A stretch of DNA of 64,000 bases from Fibrobacterales bacterium Fibro_02. Lineage in GTDB: Bacteria > Fibrobacterota > Fibrobacteria > Fibrobacterales > Fibrobacteraceae. The stretch lies in assembly GCA_001603905.1 (NCBI GenBank), contig LVAE01000091.1:1-64000 (forward strand). The letters run 5' to 3'. The translations under genes were made by a program, and so were the position numbers. The first letter of the stretch is position 1. Each line of letters begins with the position of its first letter. This document shows positions 1 to 9,322 of this stretch, piece after piece. A model generated the notes under the pieces. That model had not been told where the DNA came from, did no database searches, and saw nothing but the letters and a program-made list of their open reading frames with translations.

Positions 1-1179
1 GGCTTCGGCGTGCGCAGCCTGGTGACGGCTCTTTCGTTCTTCTTGCCGGATGCGCCCGAGTTTGCCGAAGGCGAGCTCGGGCAGGTGATCCGCTTGCGGC
101 ATTTCAAGGGCGTGGGCGAAATTTCGCTTTTCCGCAGCCATGCCGACATGGAGCGTAAGGAGTGGCCCGCGGGTTTCGAGTTTTCGCGGCTCAAGGCGAA
201 CTTGCTGCAGCCTGTCGACGAGATCCGTTCGGGAGACATTTACGCGATGCGGTCTCCGTTCGAGACCGAATTGGGACAAATCCTCAAAGTGACGCCCGAA
301 GGGCGGAGCGACCCCATACCTCAAAGCGACCAAGGGGAGCGCGCTCATTCCTCTATCCGCGACAGGTACCAGCCCCTGCTGCAGACGCGTATCGAGTGCC
401 TGGGTTCCGAGGATTACCACCACGTGGAAAAGAGCCTGAATACGCTTAGCCGCATGGATCCGAGTTTCCGCGTGCAGAAAGACGATGGCGGATTCTGGTA
501 TTTGCATACGGTGGGCGAGGTGCAGCTGGACGTGCTGCTGGCCCGCCTCAAGCGCGAGTTCGGCTGCGAGGTGCGAGCGGGGGCTCCCGAGGTGCGTTGG
601 CAGGAACGCCTCTGCCATGCGGTGGGGCCGGTAGAGAATACCTTCCAGCTCGGCCCCCATAAGATTTCTATCAAGCTTTCGGCGACACCGCTGGAGGGCG
701 ACGCCCACGACATCCGCCTTTCCGCGGAATTCCTCGAGGCGGCTCCCCGCGAAATTTTGGCGGGTGTGCGCTCTGCGCTCCTGGAATCGACCGAGGTGGG
801 CGTGCTCGGCAAGGGGGCCCTGGTCGGCGTCCGCTTCGAGGTCCACGAATTCACCTGGACCGAAGGGGCGCTGCCGCCCATGATCAAGAAGGCCTGCGCC
901 GATGCGGTCGTCAAGCTCATCAAGCCTGCCGATGTGCAGCTCTACGAACCTATCATGGAACTTTCGCTGGAATGCCCCGTGAACTTTGCGGGGCTCGTGA
1001 CGGGCGACATCCAGTCCCGCGACGGCAAGGTGAAGGAAATCGGTGGGGACGGCAGGACGCATTTCTTGAAGGCCGATGTCCCGCTGCGCAATATCTTCGG
1101 CTATGCCACCGGAGTCCGGAGCATCAGCAAGGGAACTGCCCTCTATAGCATGAAGCTGCTCGGGTACAGGCCCGTGTGA
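1..1179 (+). CDS. EF-G-like translational GTPase, C-terminal part (domains II-V), truncated by window start
   Basis: ORF open to the window start; EF-G domain III-V motifs (HTVGEVQLDVLLARLKREFG, ALPPMIKKACADA, LYEPIMELSLECP, GYATGVRSISKGTALYSMKLLGYRPV). Confidence 0.75.
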   Translation, partial: GFGVRSLVTALSFFLPDAPEFAEGELGQVIRLRHFKGVGEISLFRSHADMERKEWPAGFEFSRLKANLLQPVDEIRSGDIYAMRSPFETELGQILKVTPEGRSDPIPQSDQGERAHSSIRDRYQPLLQTRIECLGSEDYHHVEKSLNTLSRMDPSFRVQKDDGGFWYLHTVGEVQLDVLLARLKREFGCEVRAGAPEVRWQERLCHAVGPVENTFQLGPHKISIKLSATPLEGDAHDIRLSAEFLEAAPREILAGVRSALLESTEVGVLGKGALVGVRFEVHEFTWTEGALPPMIKKACADAVVKLIKPADVQLYEPIMELSLECPVNFAGLVTGDIQSRDGKVKEIGGDGRTHFLKADVPLRNIFGYATGVRSISKGTALYSMKLLGYRPV

Positions 1180-1587
1180 TTGCCCTGCATCGTTTTTCTT
1201 GCATAGTGGGCTCGCGTTAGCGTACCCTCAATTTTTTTGTTTTTTTCTTTGACAATTAGAAAATAAAAGACGATAAAGTAAGTGTGGTGCGTCTTTTTGT
1301 AATTTCCGCTTTCTCCCATCAAAAATTGAAAGAAAAATTTACAAAAGTTAGACTTGCTAGAACTTGGAGAATTTTCTATCATTAATTAGCTATGACGATT
1401 AGTTTTATTTCTGTTTCGAGAAAATTGTCAGAAAGTGTCATTGGAAATTGGCTATATTTAAAAGTAGCCGCCAGTATCAAATAAAATAGTTTTTAAAGCG
1501 GGCTTTTCGCCTGTTTGGTATAAACCGTTTATCCTTTGGGAGTTCCAAAGGGGTTTTGAATTGTCGTCTTTCAAAAAAAGGAGCACT

Positions 1588-2295
1588 ATGTACAGTCAGG
1601 AAGCCCTGTCCCTCATCAAAATCGCCCAGCTCAATCCTGCCGACCGTTCCCAGGTGGTACGCCGCCTCTGGAACATTCACGAAAAGTCCCTGATGAAGTA
1701 TGCGGTCCGTCTTTCCCGTACCATGGAACCGGATTTCGCCATGCGTGGCATGAACGATGCCGCCCGCCGCGACTTCCTCATGGGCGAAGTCTACGAGACC
1801 TTCGACGACGCGGTCATGCTTTATGATCCGTCGCACAAAGCCTCTTTCGTCACTTACCTCTACAACAAGGTCTATTGGAGGTTCCACGACGAAAAGTGCA
1901 CCAATTCGGAACGCGCCGACCGCGAAGTGTCCTGCGACAAGATGTCGTTCGAAGAGGACATGAGCGAGGACGAAATCCTCTCGATGTGTGCCTACGGTTC
2001 CGTCGAAAATGGGGATTTGACAAATGCCGACCTTAATGACGATATAGAGTATAGAATTGAATTGAAGGAATTGATGTCGACGATGTTGGATGCACTGGGC
2101 GGTGCCAAGGAACTGCTGGACTTCTGCGAGACGCACCTTGCGACTCTTGAGCGTTGCGACCGCTACGAAGAATCCGAAACGGCGAAGGCTCTGGACTGTA
2201 CCCGTGCCACGGTCTATAACCGCCTGAAGGCCATCCGCAAGCTCCTTGTAGAAAAGGGCGTCGACAAGGACTTCCGCTACTTCTTGGCGGCTTAA
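1588..2295 (+). CDS. Divergent sigma-70-family RNA polymerase sigma-like factor
   Basis: Region 2-like segment (YETFDDAVMLYDPSHKASFVTYLYNKVYWRFHDE) and C-terminal region 4-like HTH (ESETAKALDCTRATVYNRLKAIRKLL); AAAGGAGC SD before ATG 1588. Confidence 0.55.
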   Translation: MYSQEALSLIKIAQLNPADRSQVVRRLWNIHEKSLMKYAVRLSRTMEPDFAMRGMNDAARRDFLMGEVYETFDDAVMLYDPSHKASFVTYLYNKVYWRFHDEKCTNSERADREVSCDKMSFEEDMSEDEILSMCAYGSVENGDLTNADLNDDIEYRIELKELMSTMLDALGGAKELLDFCETHLATLERCDRYEESETAKALDCTRATVYNRLKAIRKLLVEKGVDKDFRYFLAA

Positions 2296-2323
2296 TTTCA
2301 CAGACTGTATAATAAAGAGGGAT

Positions 2324-4762
2324 ATGATGAAGAAAGACGATCAGTATTTTAAGAAGGTTTATCAGAACCTTAAGAAGACGGACAAGCGCTCCGGCGCAAG
2401 ATCGAACAGGCTGGATTTTGCGGACCTCAAGATCCTGGAGTACTGGGTGCGCATTGTCCGTGACAGCCCCGAAAGCTTGAACAAGGAAATTGCCATCCGC
2501 CTGGTGAACGAGCCTTTCCGCAGTGCCATCGTGGATGGTTTTATCGAGACCCTTGGCGGCTATATCAAGCCGAAACGCCCGGTAGCGAAGAAGAAAAAGC
2601 AGCCGGTCGAGTTCAGCAATGACCGGGATTGCGATGGAATCGAAGACGAACTCTTTGACGACCTCCTCGATGTAGAAGAGGCTTTCGATGAAGGCGATGT
2701 CGTAATGGATACGGAATATTGCGACAGCCGCTTTTTAAGGCAGATCTGCCGCTATCGTAAGGAAATCAAGCTGGGCGCCCGTGAACAGGTGACCGGAAAC
2801 CTGCTCAAGACGATCGCCGATGTCGAACCGTCTTCGATGGCGCCGTTCCTGTACAAGCGCGTGCAGAATGTCATCTGCGAGAACTTCGAAAAGTATGCGC
2901 TGAAGATGCTCTCGCGAGGGGTCTCGGAAAATGACCGCGTCTACAAGCGCGTGCAGAAGGTCAAGGAAACCTACCGCCTGAACGACGACGAGACCGAGAT
3001 GCTCGTGTATATGTGGCTGCACAACCGCGAGGAACTGCAGATCGATTCGGACGGGGAGTTCTTTGGCCGCCGTCGCCGCCACTTCGGACCGCCGAACATC
3101 ACGCAGAGCATGCTCCGTGAGCTTTCCCGCGCGACCGGCCTCGACCAGGATTACGTTTCGAGTCTTTTGGGCAAGGAAGGCTCGCTCCGCATGCTCAATC
3201 TTTGCGACGACGATTTGGACATTCCCCCGGAGGTGCAGGCTTACCTGAACGGCTACGGTGACAGTACGGGACTCAAGGCGTTCCGTCTTGCCGAACCGGG
3301 GACGATCCCGTTTGCGCAGCTGCAGGGCGGAAATCCCGATGCGCAGCTTGCGCTCGACATGGTCAAGAATCATGACTACAAGCATCCGCTGAACATTTTG
3401 TTCTACGGTGTGGAAGGTTCCGGCAAGACCGAACTTGCGAAGGCGATTGCGAAGGAAGCCGGGCTTCCACTGTGGGAAGTGAGTATCGATGCCGACAATG
3501 CGGAACAGGGACGCCGCATGGAATCGCGCTCGCAGAGCCTGATGTATTACCGCGTCCGTGCGGCGATGCTTGCCAACTGGCAGTGCGAACAGCAGCCTGG
3601 CATCATCATGATCGACGAGGCGGACTTGGTGCTGAACGGATTCGAGAAGGGGAGCCTGAATCACTTCTTCGAAACGCTGCATACGCCCGTCATCTGGATT
3701 ACCAATTCCCTGCACTTTACGGAAGGGAGTACCCGCCGCCGCTTCGATTTCTCGATTGCGTTCAAGGGGCTTTCCAAGGATGAACGCCTGAGTATGCTCG
3801 ATTCCGTACTCAAGGCGCAGTCTGCCGAAACGATGCTTTCGCCCGAAGAAAAGCTGAAGCTCGTGGTGGAATACCCTGCGATGGCCGGCGGGTTTACGCT
3901 CGCGACGCAGCGCACGCGTGACCTGCTTGCCTGCGGTGCCGCGACCCAGGCGTACCCGACCATGGCGCGTATCCTGAAGGCGCATACGCAACTTCTCGGA
4001 ATCAAGAACGGGACGCTTCGCGACGTGGAATGTCACGCTCCGTCGTATTCGCTGGGCGGCCTCAATATCGAGGGTTCCGTCGACGAAATTATGGAGGTCG
4101 TGCAGGCTTACGATGCGGTGTGGAAGGGACTCGACGAAAATTCGGCCCCGAACTCGCTGAACATTCTGCTCTACGGTCCTCCGGGAACCGGCAAGACGGA
4201 ATTCGTGCGCCATATTGCGCGCACCTTGGGCCGCAACCTCGTGGTGCGCAAGGCGAGCGATCTCCTGGGAATGTTCGTGGGTCAGACGGAAGCGCAGATT
4301 GCCGCCGCCTTTGAAGAGGCCGAACGCACCAAGTCGATCCTGTTCTTCGACGAGGCCGACAGTTTCCTGCGCGACCGCAGCGGAGCCATGCAGGGGCACG
4401 AAGTCTCGAAGGTGAACGAAATCCTCACCCGCATGGAAAGCTTCAAGGGAATCTTCATCGCGGCGACGAACTTCGACAGTTCGCTGGATGCGGCGAGCCG
4501 CCGTCGCTTCGCGCTGAAACTCGGGTTCGGCTACCTGAAGCCCGAAGGTGTCCGTCACATGTGGGACGTGTTCTTCCCGACGCTCTCCTGTCCGGATACC
4601 GTCGCGAACCTCCCGATGCTTACGCCGGGCGATTTCAACGCGGTGAATGGCCGTCTGCGTTTCTTGCCCGAAAGTGTGCGCACCGCAAGCCGCATCGAGG
4701 CGGAACTCCGCAAGGAGCTGCAGGCGAAGGATTCCCATGCTGGCCGTACCATGGGCTTCTAA
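2324..4762 (+). CDS. Tandem AAA+ ATPase (two AAA modules) with unassigned N-terminal region
   Basis: Walker A GVEGSGKTELAKA / Walker B GIIMIDEAD and Walker A GPPGTGKTEFVRH / Walker B SILFFDEAD. Confidence 0.85.
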   Translation: MMKKDDQYFKKVYQNLKKTDKRSGARSNRLDFADLKILEYWVRIVRDSPESLNKEIAIRLVNEPFRSAIVDGFIETLGGYIKPKRPVAKKKKQPVEFSNDRDCDGIEDELFDDLLDVEEAFDEGDVVMDTEYCDSRFLRQICRYRKEIKLGAREQVTGNLLKTIADVEPSSMAPFLYKRVQNVICENFEKYALKMLSRGVSENDRVYKRVQKVKETYRLNDDETEMLVYMWLHNREELQIDSDGEFFGRRRRHFGPPNITQSMLRELSRATGLDQDYVSSLLGKEGSLRMLNLCDDDLDIPPEVQAYLNGYGDSTGLKAFRLAEPGTIPFAQLQGGNPDAQLALDMVKNHDYKHPLNILFYGVEGSGKTELAKAIAKEAGLPLWEVSIDADNAEQGRRMESRSQSLMYYRVRAAMLANWQCEQQPGIIMIDEADLVLNGFEKGSLNHFFETLHTPVIWITNSLHFTEGSTRRRFDFSIAFKGLSKDERLSMLDSVLKAQSAETMLSPEEKLKLVVEYPAMAGGFTLATQRTRDLLACGAATQAYPTMARILKAHTQLLGIKNGTLRDVECHAPSYSLGGLNIEGSVDEIMEVVQAYDAVWKGLDENSAPNSLNILLYGPPGTGKTEFVRHIARTLGRNLVVRKASDLLGMFVGQTEAQIAAAFEEAERTKSILFFDEADSFLRDRSGAMQGHEVSKVNEILTRMESFKGIFIAATNFDSSLDAASRRRFALKLGFGYLKPEGVRHMWDVFFPTLSCPDTVANLPMLTPGDFNAVNGRLRFLPESVRTASRIEAELRKELQAKDSHAGRTMGF

Positions 4763-4831
4763 ACGCGGCGCGTTTAAAACACTTCCTCTCTAAAAAATAC
4801 CGTGCGTCATGCCGGTGTGTTGTGGTAAGGG

Positions 4832-4860
4832 ACCGTGTGGGCGAAAGCCTGCACGGTTTC
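4832..4860 (+). terminator. Putative terminator hairpin downstream of the AAA+ gene
   Basis: ACCGTGTGGGCGAAAGCCTGCACGGT then TTTCTT. Confidence 0.5.
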
Positions 4861-4884
4861 TTGCTATTTGACGGCGAACAAAAT

Positions 4885-4914
4885 AAGCCCTCAATAATAA
4901 TTGAGGGCTTTTAT
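4885..4914. terminator. Bidirectional terminator hairpin between convergent genes
   Basis: AAGCCCTCAA-TAATAA-TTGAGGGCTT followed by TTATAA. Confidence 0.6.
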
Positions 4915-4937
4915 AATTTCGTTGTTATGGCTCGTGA

Positions 4938-5828
4938 TTACGAACGGTTCTTCTTGGCGCGGCGACGGAAGTGCTCGATGAGCGGGGCGACCGTTTCCTT
5001 GAAGTCGTCGTGGGTCTCGATGCGCACGAAGTCGATGGACATACGCTGGAACAGTTCCTTGGTCGCCTTGCCTTGGCGCTTTGCTTCGCGGGCGAATGCT
5101 TCGCGGAAGGCGTCGTCGCCGGTATCGATCAGGAGCGTTTCGCCGGTTTCAGGATCCTCTAGTTCTACGAGGCCTGCGGGCGGGAGTTCCATTTCGCGCG
5201 GATCTACGACGGAGACCGCAAGCACGTCGTGGCGCTTACGGAGAATCTTGAAGGCGTTTTCGAAACCTTCGTCGAGGAAGTCGCTCATCACCACGACGAC
5301 GGCACGACGATTCAAAATCTTGCCTGCATACTCAAGGGCCACTTGAGTGTTCGTGCCGTGGTGCTGCGGCTTGAAGTAGAGGATTTCGCGGATGAGCCGC
5401 AGCACGTGCTTGCGCCCCTTCTCCGGCGGAATGAATAGTTCCACCTGGTCCGTATAAATTAACAGGCCGACCTTGTCATTGTTCTTGATGGCGGCGAACG
5501 CGAGAAGCGCGGTCAAGGTTGCCATGACTTCGCCCTTCATCTGCTTGCCCGAACCGAATTCCGAGCTGCTGGATGCGTCGACCATGAGGAGCATGGTCAT
5601 TTCGCGTTCTTCGATATACTTCTTCACATACGGCGTGCCCGTTCGTGCGGTCACGTTCCAGTCGATGGTACGCACGTCGTCGCCCGGCATGTACTCGCGG
5701 ACCTCGCTGAACTCCATGCCGTTCCCCTTGAACGAACTGTGGTAGGCGCCGGTCATCACGGTGTCGAGCGTGCCGCGGACGCTGAGCTCGATGCGGCTCA
5801 CGGTCTTTAAAACTTCTTTATCTAGCAT
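4938..5828 (-). CDS. DUF58 domain-containing protein (vWA-like)
   Basis: GNGMEFSEVREYMPGDDVRTIDWNVTARTGTPYVKKYIEEREMTMLLMVDASSSS is typical of DUF58. Confidence 0.9.
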   Translation of the reverse strand: MLDKEVLKTVSRIELSVRGTLDTVMTGAYHSSFKGNGMEFSEVREYMPGDDVRTIDWNVTARTGTPYVKKYIEEREMTMLLMVDASSSSEFGSGKQMKGEVMATLTALLAFAAIKNNDKVGLLIYTDQVELFIPPEKGRKHVLRLIREILYFKPQHHGTNTQVALEYAGKILNRRAVVVVMSDFLDEGFENAFKILRKRHDVLAVSVVDPREMELPPAGLVELEDPETGETLLIDTGDDAFREAFAREAKRQGKATKELFQRMSIDFVRIETHDDFKETVAPLIEHFRRRAKKNRS

Positions 5829-6009
5829 TTTCGTGTCGTGCCCTGCTGTCCAGGCTCCTATCGTCTGACGACTTAATGGTGGCTGTGCAAGATTAGCCGG
5901 GCTTCTCCTATTTTCAATAAGAATATACAAAAGTATGGGGGCGGGGAGTAATCCGCTTATGTTTGTACGGCGGGAACATTAGAAAATGCCGATGGGGTAT
6001 TCCCTGCCT

Positions 6010-6831
6010 TCATATAAGCAACGCCCTGATGTAATGTTCGACCTGCTTCACGGAGAGCGCTTTAGCGGCTGTCTCGAAGGTGGCGATGAAATTCTTGCCG
6101 AGAATGTAGCCGCTCGCTGCATAGTGGGCGATCTTCTGGACGGTTTTCTCGGCGTAGTCTGGGTCACTCATGAGTCCGAAGTGCTCCCAGATGATTTCTT
6201 CGCGGGAATGCTTGTCGAGGCAGGTAAAGTCGGGGTAGAGCGTGCCCCAGCCCTTGACGCTCGTGGGGTATTCGTAGCGGAAGGGGACTCCTGCGCGACT
6301 GAGCGCGTCCGCGATGATGACTTCGGACTTGGAGCGGACGCGCACGCCCGTGCCCGTGTAAAATTCGGGAGCGTTGATTTCGAAGGGCTTGCCCGTATAG
6401 GGATGATGCAGCCATGCGGCGATAAAGTCTTCGTCAGGTTCGTGCACGGGCGCAACAAGGACGCGGCGGCCCGGATGCAGTTTGGTGTAGGTTGCGTCAA
6501 GCGCTCCTGGTCGGTAATCGGCAAGAAACCGGTCGATGGTCGAGATCTGCTTTTTGAGGGCGTCCGCCGCGTCCCTGTTGTAGTCGCGCTGGGCAATCGC
6601 CTGCGCCTTGCGAATTTCCTTGCGCGGAAGGTAGGTGCCGTTGGGCGCATCGCTTGAGTTGACAATGTAATATTGCGGACGATTGTGGTTTGTTACAACG
6701 CGAAGGTTTCCTATTGGAACATGTCTTAGCTTTGGAGGAATTTTAGCGAGCTGCTCACGAAGTAACGAGCGTTGCCTAATCGCCGCAATAACTAGCGAGT
6801 CGTTTTGTGGAGGTGTATATTGTATTCCCAT
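6010..6831 (-). CDS. Hypothetical protein with PD-(D/E)XK nuclease-like core
   Basis: SKSEVIIADAL...YPDFTCLDKHSREEIIWEHFG resembles the E...D...ExH spacing of PD-(D/E)XK folds. Confidence 0.5.
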   Translation of the reverse strand: MGIQYTPPQNDSLVIAAIRQRSLLREQLAKIPPKLRHVPIGNLRVVTNHNRPQYYIVNSSDAPNGTYLPRKEIRKAQAIAQRDYNRDAADALKKQISTIDRFLADYRPGALDATYTKLHPGRRVLVAPVHEPDEDFIAAWLHHPYTGKPFEINAPEFYTGTGVRVRSKSEVIIADALSRAGVPFRYEYPTSVKGWGTLYPDFTCLDKHSREEIIWEHFGLMSDPDYAEKTVQKIAHYAASGYILGKNFIATFETAAKALSVKQVEHYIRALLI

Positions 6832-7056
6832 TTTTTTTCCTTGTTAAAAAAAAGCGCTGATATGTTGTTATGACATACCAAACGCTTGGGAATGCTGCTA
6901 ATGTACAAAATAATGCAAATTTTGTCAAATGGCGCGTTTTGCCGGTCAAATGATGGCCTGACGCATTCGTGAGTTTTGGCTCCGGCTAGATGCCGCGGGC
7001 TGCTGGATGTTAATAGAAGTATATAGGGGCGAAAAACGTGGCTTTGCGGGCGATGC

Positions 7057-7305
7057 TTACATACTGAATTGAAAAAAAGCCGGCTCAGTATGTAAAATTT
7101 GAGTGAAGACAGGGAAAAATTGAGGCTTTTGCCCGTTCAAACCAGATTTTGAATCGCAGAACGGTCTTTTTAGAGGATAAAATGCAATTAATTTATTCAA
7201 AAATTACATACTTGGCGTCAGAAAAAGTGAATTCAGTATGTAAGCAATTTTGCAAATTGCATGGAATTACATACTAAAAGCCGCTTTCGAGTCATTTAGT
7301 ATGTA
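7057..7305. repeat. Array of three TTACATACT-N21/22-AGTATGTA(A) inverted repeats
   Basis: Copies at 7057-7095, 7204-7243 and 7267-7305, read directly. Confidence 0.85.
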
Positions 7306-7479
7306 GCAGAGAGCGGAAGAGGGGGATAATTGTAGGTCGTGGGGGAATATTCACCCCCGATTTTTTTCCTTTTATCGCCAAAATCGTAGTTTTGCATCGA
7401 TTTATGCTCTCGCACCTCGAAAAAATGATTATTTTGTTAGGTGCAAGGCTGAATCACTCAACCCCAAAGAAAGGTAGCT

Positions 7480-8841
7480 ATGTCCGCAAAAGTTACGAGC
7501 AGCGACAAGATAGAAGATTTGTTCCCGGAAACATCCATCCGCAAGATTATCACGCCGGTGGAACGCCTGATGAAGGTGGAAACGACTGGCGGTATCGTTC
7601 TGATCATCATGACGATTGCGGCTCTTTTGTGGGCGAACCTTTCTCCTGAAAGTTACCATCACTTTTGGCACTTGCCCATCGCGATGACGATCGGTAGCTG
7701 GGTGGGGTCTGCGGACCTGCACTGGTTCATCAACGACGCGATGATGACGATTTTCTTCTTCAATATCGGCCTTGAAGTCAAGGGCGAGATGACCTACGGC
7801 GAACTCAGGAACCCGAAGGCGGCGAGTCTGCCGATTATTGCCGCGGCGGGCGGTATGCTTTTCCCCGCGCTGATTTACTTGACCTTGTGTCCGCATGGAG
7901 CGGATAGTGCCGCGCACGGCTGGGGAATCCCGACAGCGACGGATATCGCGTTCGTGGTGGGCTGCATGGCGATTCTCGGAAAGAAGGTGCCGCATGCGCT
8001 CCGCGTGATGATCTTGACACTCGCGATTGCCGACGACATCGGCGCGATCCTGGTGATTGCGATCGGTTACCCAAGCGGCGATGGAATCAACTTCCTTGCC
8101 TTGGGCGCTGGATTTGCACTGCTTGCGTTGATCAACGTGTTGTTCCGTATTGGCGTGAGGAACCTCCTGTTGCATGGAGTGATCGGCATTGCCGTGTGGG
8201 CCTTCTTCGTAAAAAGCGGCGTGCACCCGACCATTGCGGGCGTGCTGCTCGGTCTCTCGGTGCCGGCAAAGCCTGTGCTTGCGAAGGGAAAGCTCGCACA
8301 GTTTGCGGGAAGCGTTGGCGGAAAGCTTTCGGGTGAAACGAAGGACCGCAACGAACAGTACGAGGTGTTTACGTTGCTGAAGCAGGGCGCCCGCGAAAGT
8401 ATCTCGATGCAGGAGCGCCTGTTCAAGCCGCTCGTGCCGTGGGTGAACTTCTTCATTATGCCGCTGTTTGCGCTCAGTAACGCCGGCGTTGAAATCAAAC
8501 TCGGCGGCGTGGAAGTGCCTGTGATGGGTGCGGTGGCGCTCGCATTAATCTTCGGCAAACCGATTGGCATATTCCTGTTCAGCCTCTTGGCCGTGAAGAT
8601 TGGCGTGTCGGTGAAGCCGAGCTACAGCTGGAAGGTGCTGTGGGGTGGCGGCATGCTCGCGGGTATCGGATTTACGATGGCGCTCTTTGTGGCAAACCTC
8701 GCCTTCGATGTAGGCGACCGTCAGGATTCCGCAAAGCTCGGTATCTTGCTGGGTAGCTTCTGTGCAGCGATCCTCGGTACCATCTACATGAGCATTGTGT
8801 CGAAGGCTCACCACGAGTCAGAAACAGACGCTAAACCATAG
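7480..8841 (+). CDS. nhaA: Na+/H+ antiporter NhaA
   Basis: Full-length NhaA features (TTGGIVLIIMTIAALLWANLSP, FFFNIGLEVKGEM, GWGIPTATDIAFVVG, LAIADDIGAILVIA). Confidence 0.95.
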   Translation: MSAKVTSSDKIEDLFPETSIRKIITPVERLMKVETTGGIVLIIMTIAALLWANLSPESYHHFWHLPIAMTIGSWVGSADLHWFINDAMMTIFFFNIGLEVKGEMTYGELRNPKAASLPIIAAAGGMLFPALIYLTLCPHGADSAAHGWGIPTATDIAFVVGCMAILGKKVPHALRVMILTLAIADDIGAILVIAIGYPSGDGINFLALGAGFALLALINVLFRIGVRNLLLHGVIGIAVWAFFVKSGVHPTIAGVLLGLSVPAKPVLAKGKLAQFAGSVGGKLSGETKDRNEQYEVFTLLKQGARESISMQERLFKPLVPWVNFFIMPLFALSNAGVEIKLGGVEVPVMGAVALALIFGKPIGIFLFSLLAVKIGVSVKPSYSWKVLWGGGMLAGIGFTMALFVANLAFDVGDRQDSAKLGILLGSFCAAILGTIYMSIVSKAHHESETDAKP

Positions 8842-8848
8842 GCAAATC

Positions 8849-8952
8849 GTCATTGCGAGGAGCATCGCGGAACCTGCCTCGAACGAAGCGTAGTGGACGC
8901 AATCTCTAGCAGAAGTCATCCTGGAGGGAGTGTAACGACCGACGGGATCCAG
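8849..8952. repeat. Two adjacent interspersed repeats (GTCATTGCGAGGAG... and GTCATCCTGGAG...GGGATCCAG)
   Basis: 8849-8910 and 8915-8952; the second type recurs at 62130-62166 and 62292-62328. Confidence 0.7.
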
Positions 8953-8960
8953 AAAGAAAA

Positions 8961-9302
8961 ATGCCACATTTCGTCTACATGCTCCGTTGTGCGGGAAACC
9001 GTATCTATACGGGGTATGCGGTCGATGTCGAAGCACGTTTTGAACAACATAAATCTGGCAGGGGAGCGAAGTTTACCAAGGCTTTCCCGCCGGAGTGCAT
9101 CCTGCGAAAATTTGAACTCGCCTCCCACGAAGAGGCGCTCCGCCTGGAAGCTCGCATCAAGAAACTGCCCCGCCCGCAAAAGGAACTGCTCGCCGCTGGT
9201 GACGAAACCCTAGCTGCGGAACTGCTCGCAGGCCTCGGCGAAACCCTTGAAGAATGCCGCGCCCGCCAGCGCCGCAAAAAACGGGCGCAAAAGAAGAAAT
9301 GA
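8961..9302 (+). CDS. GIY-YIG nuclease family protein (YhbQ/UPF0213-like)
   Basis: FVYMLRCAGNRIYTGYAVDVEARFEQHKSGRGAKFTKAF. Confidence 0.9.
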   Translation: MPHFVYMLRCAGNRIYTGYAVDVEARFEQHKSGRGAKFTKAFPPECILRKFELASHEEALRLEARIKKLPRPQKELLAAGDETLAAELLAGLGETLEECRARQRRKKRAQKKK

Positions 9303-9322
9303 ATCAAAGTAGAAGTTAAATA

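Noticed and set aside
2735-4738. Long minus-strand ORF (667 aa) opposite the AAA+ gene
   Set aside because: Shadow ORF caused by biased codon usage; no recognisable domain, and the plus strand encodes two intact AAA modules.
4938-5828. MoxR-DUF58 chaperone/vWA operon with the upstream AAA+ gene
   Set aside because: The AAA+ protein is a tandem ATPase rather than MoxR, and the genes are convergent with terminators between them.
7057-7305. CRISPR-like array
   Set aside because: Only three units, irregular distance between units, each unit internally palindromic with alternating orientation, no cas genes nearby.
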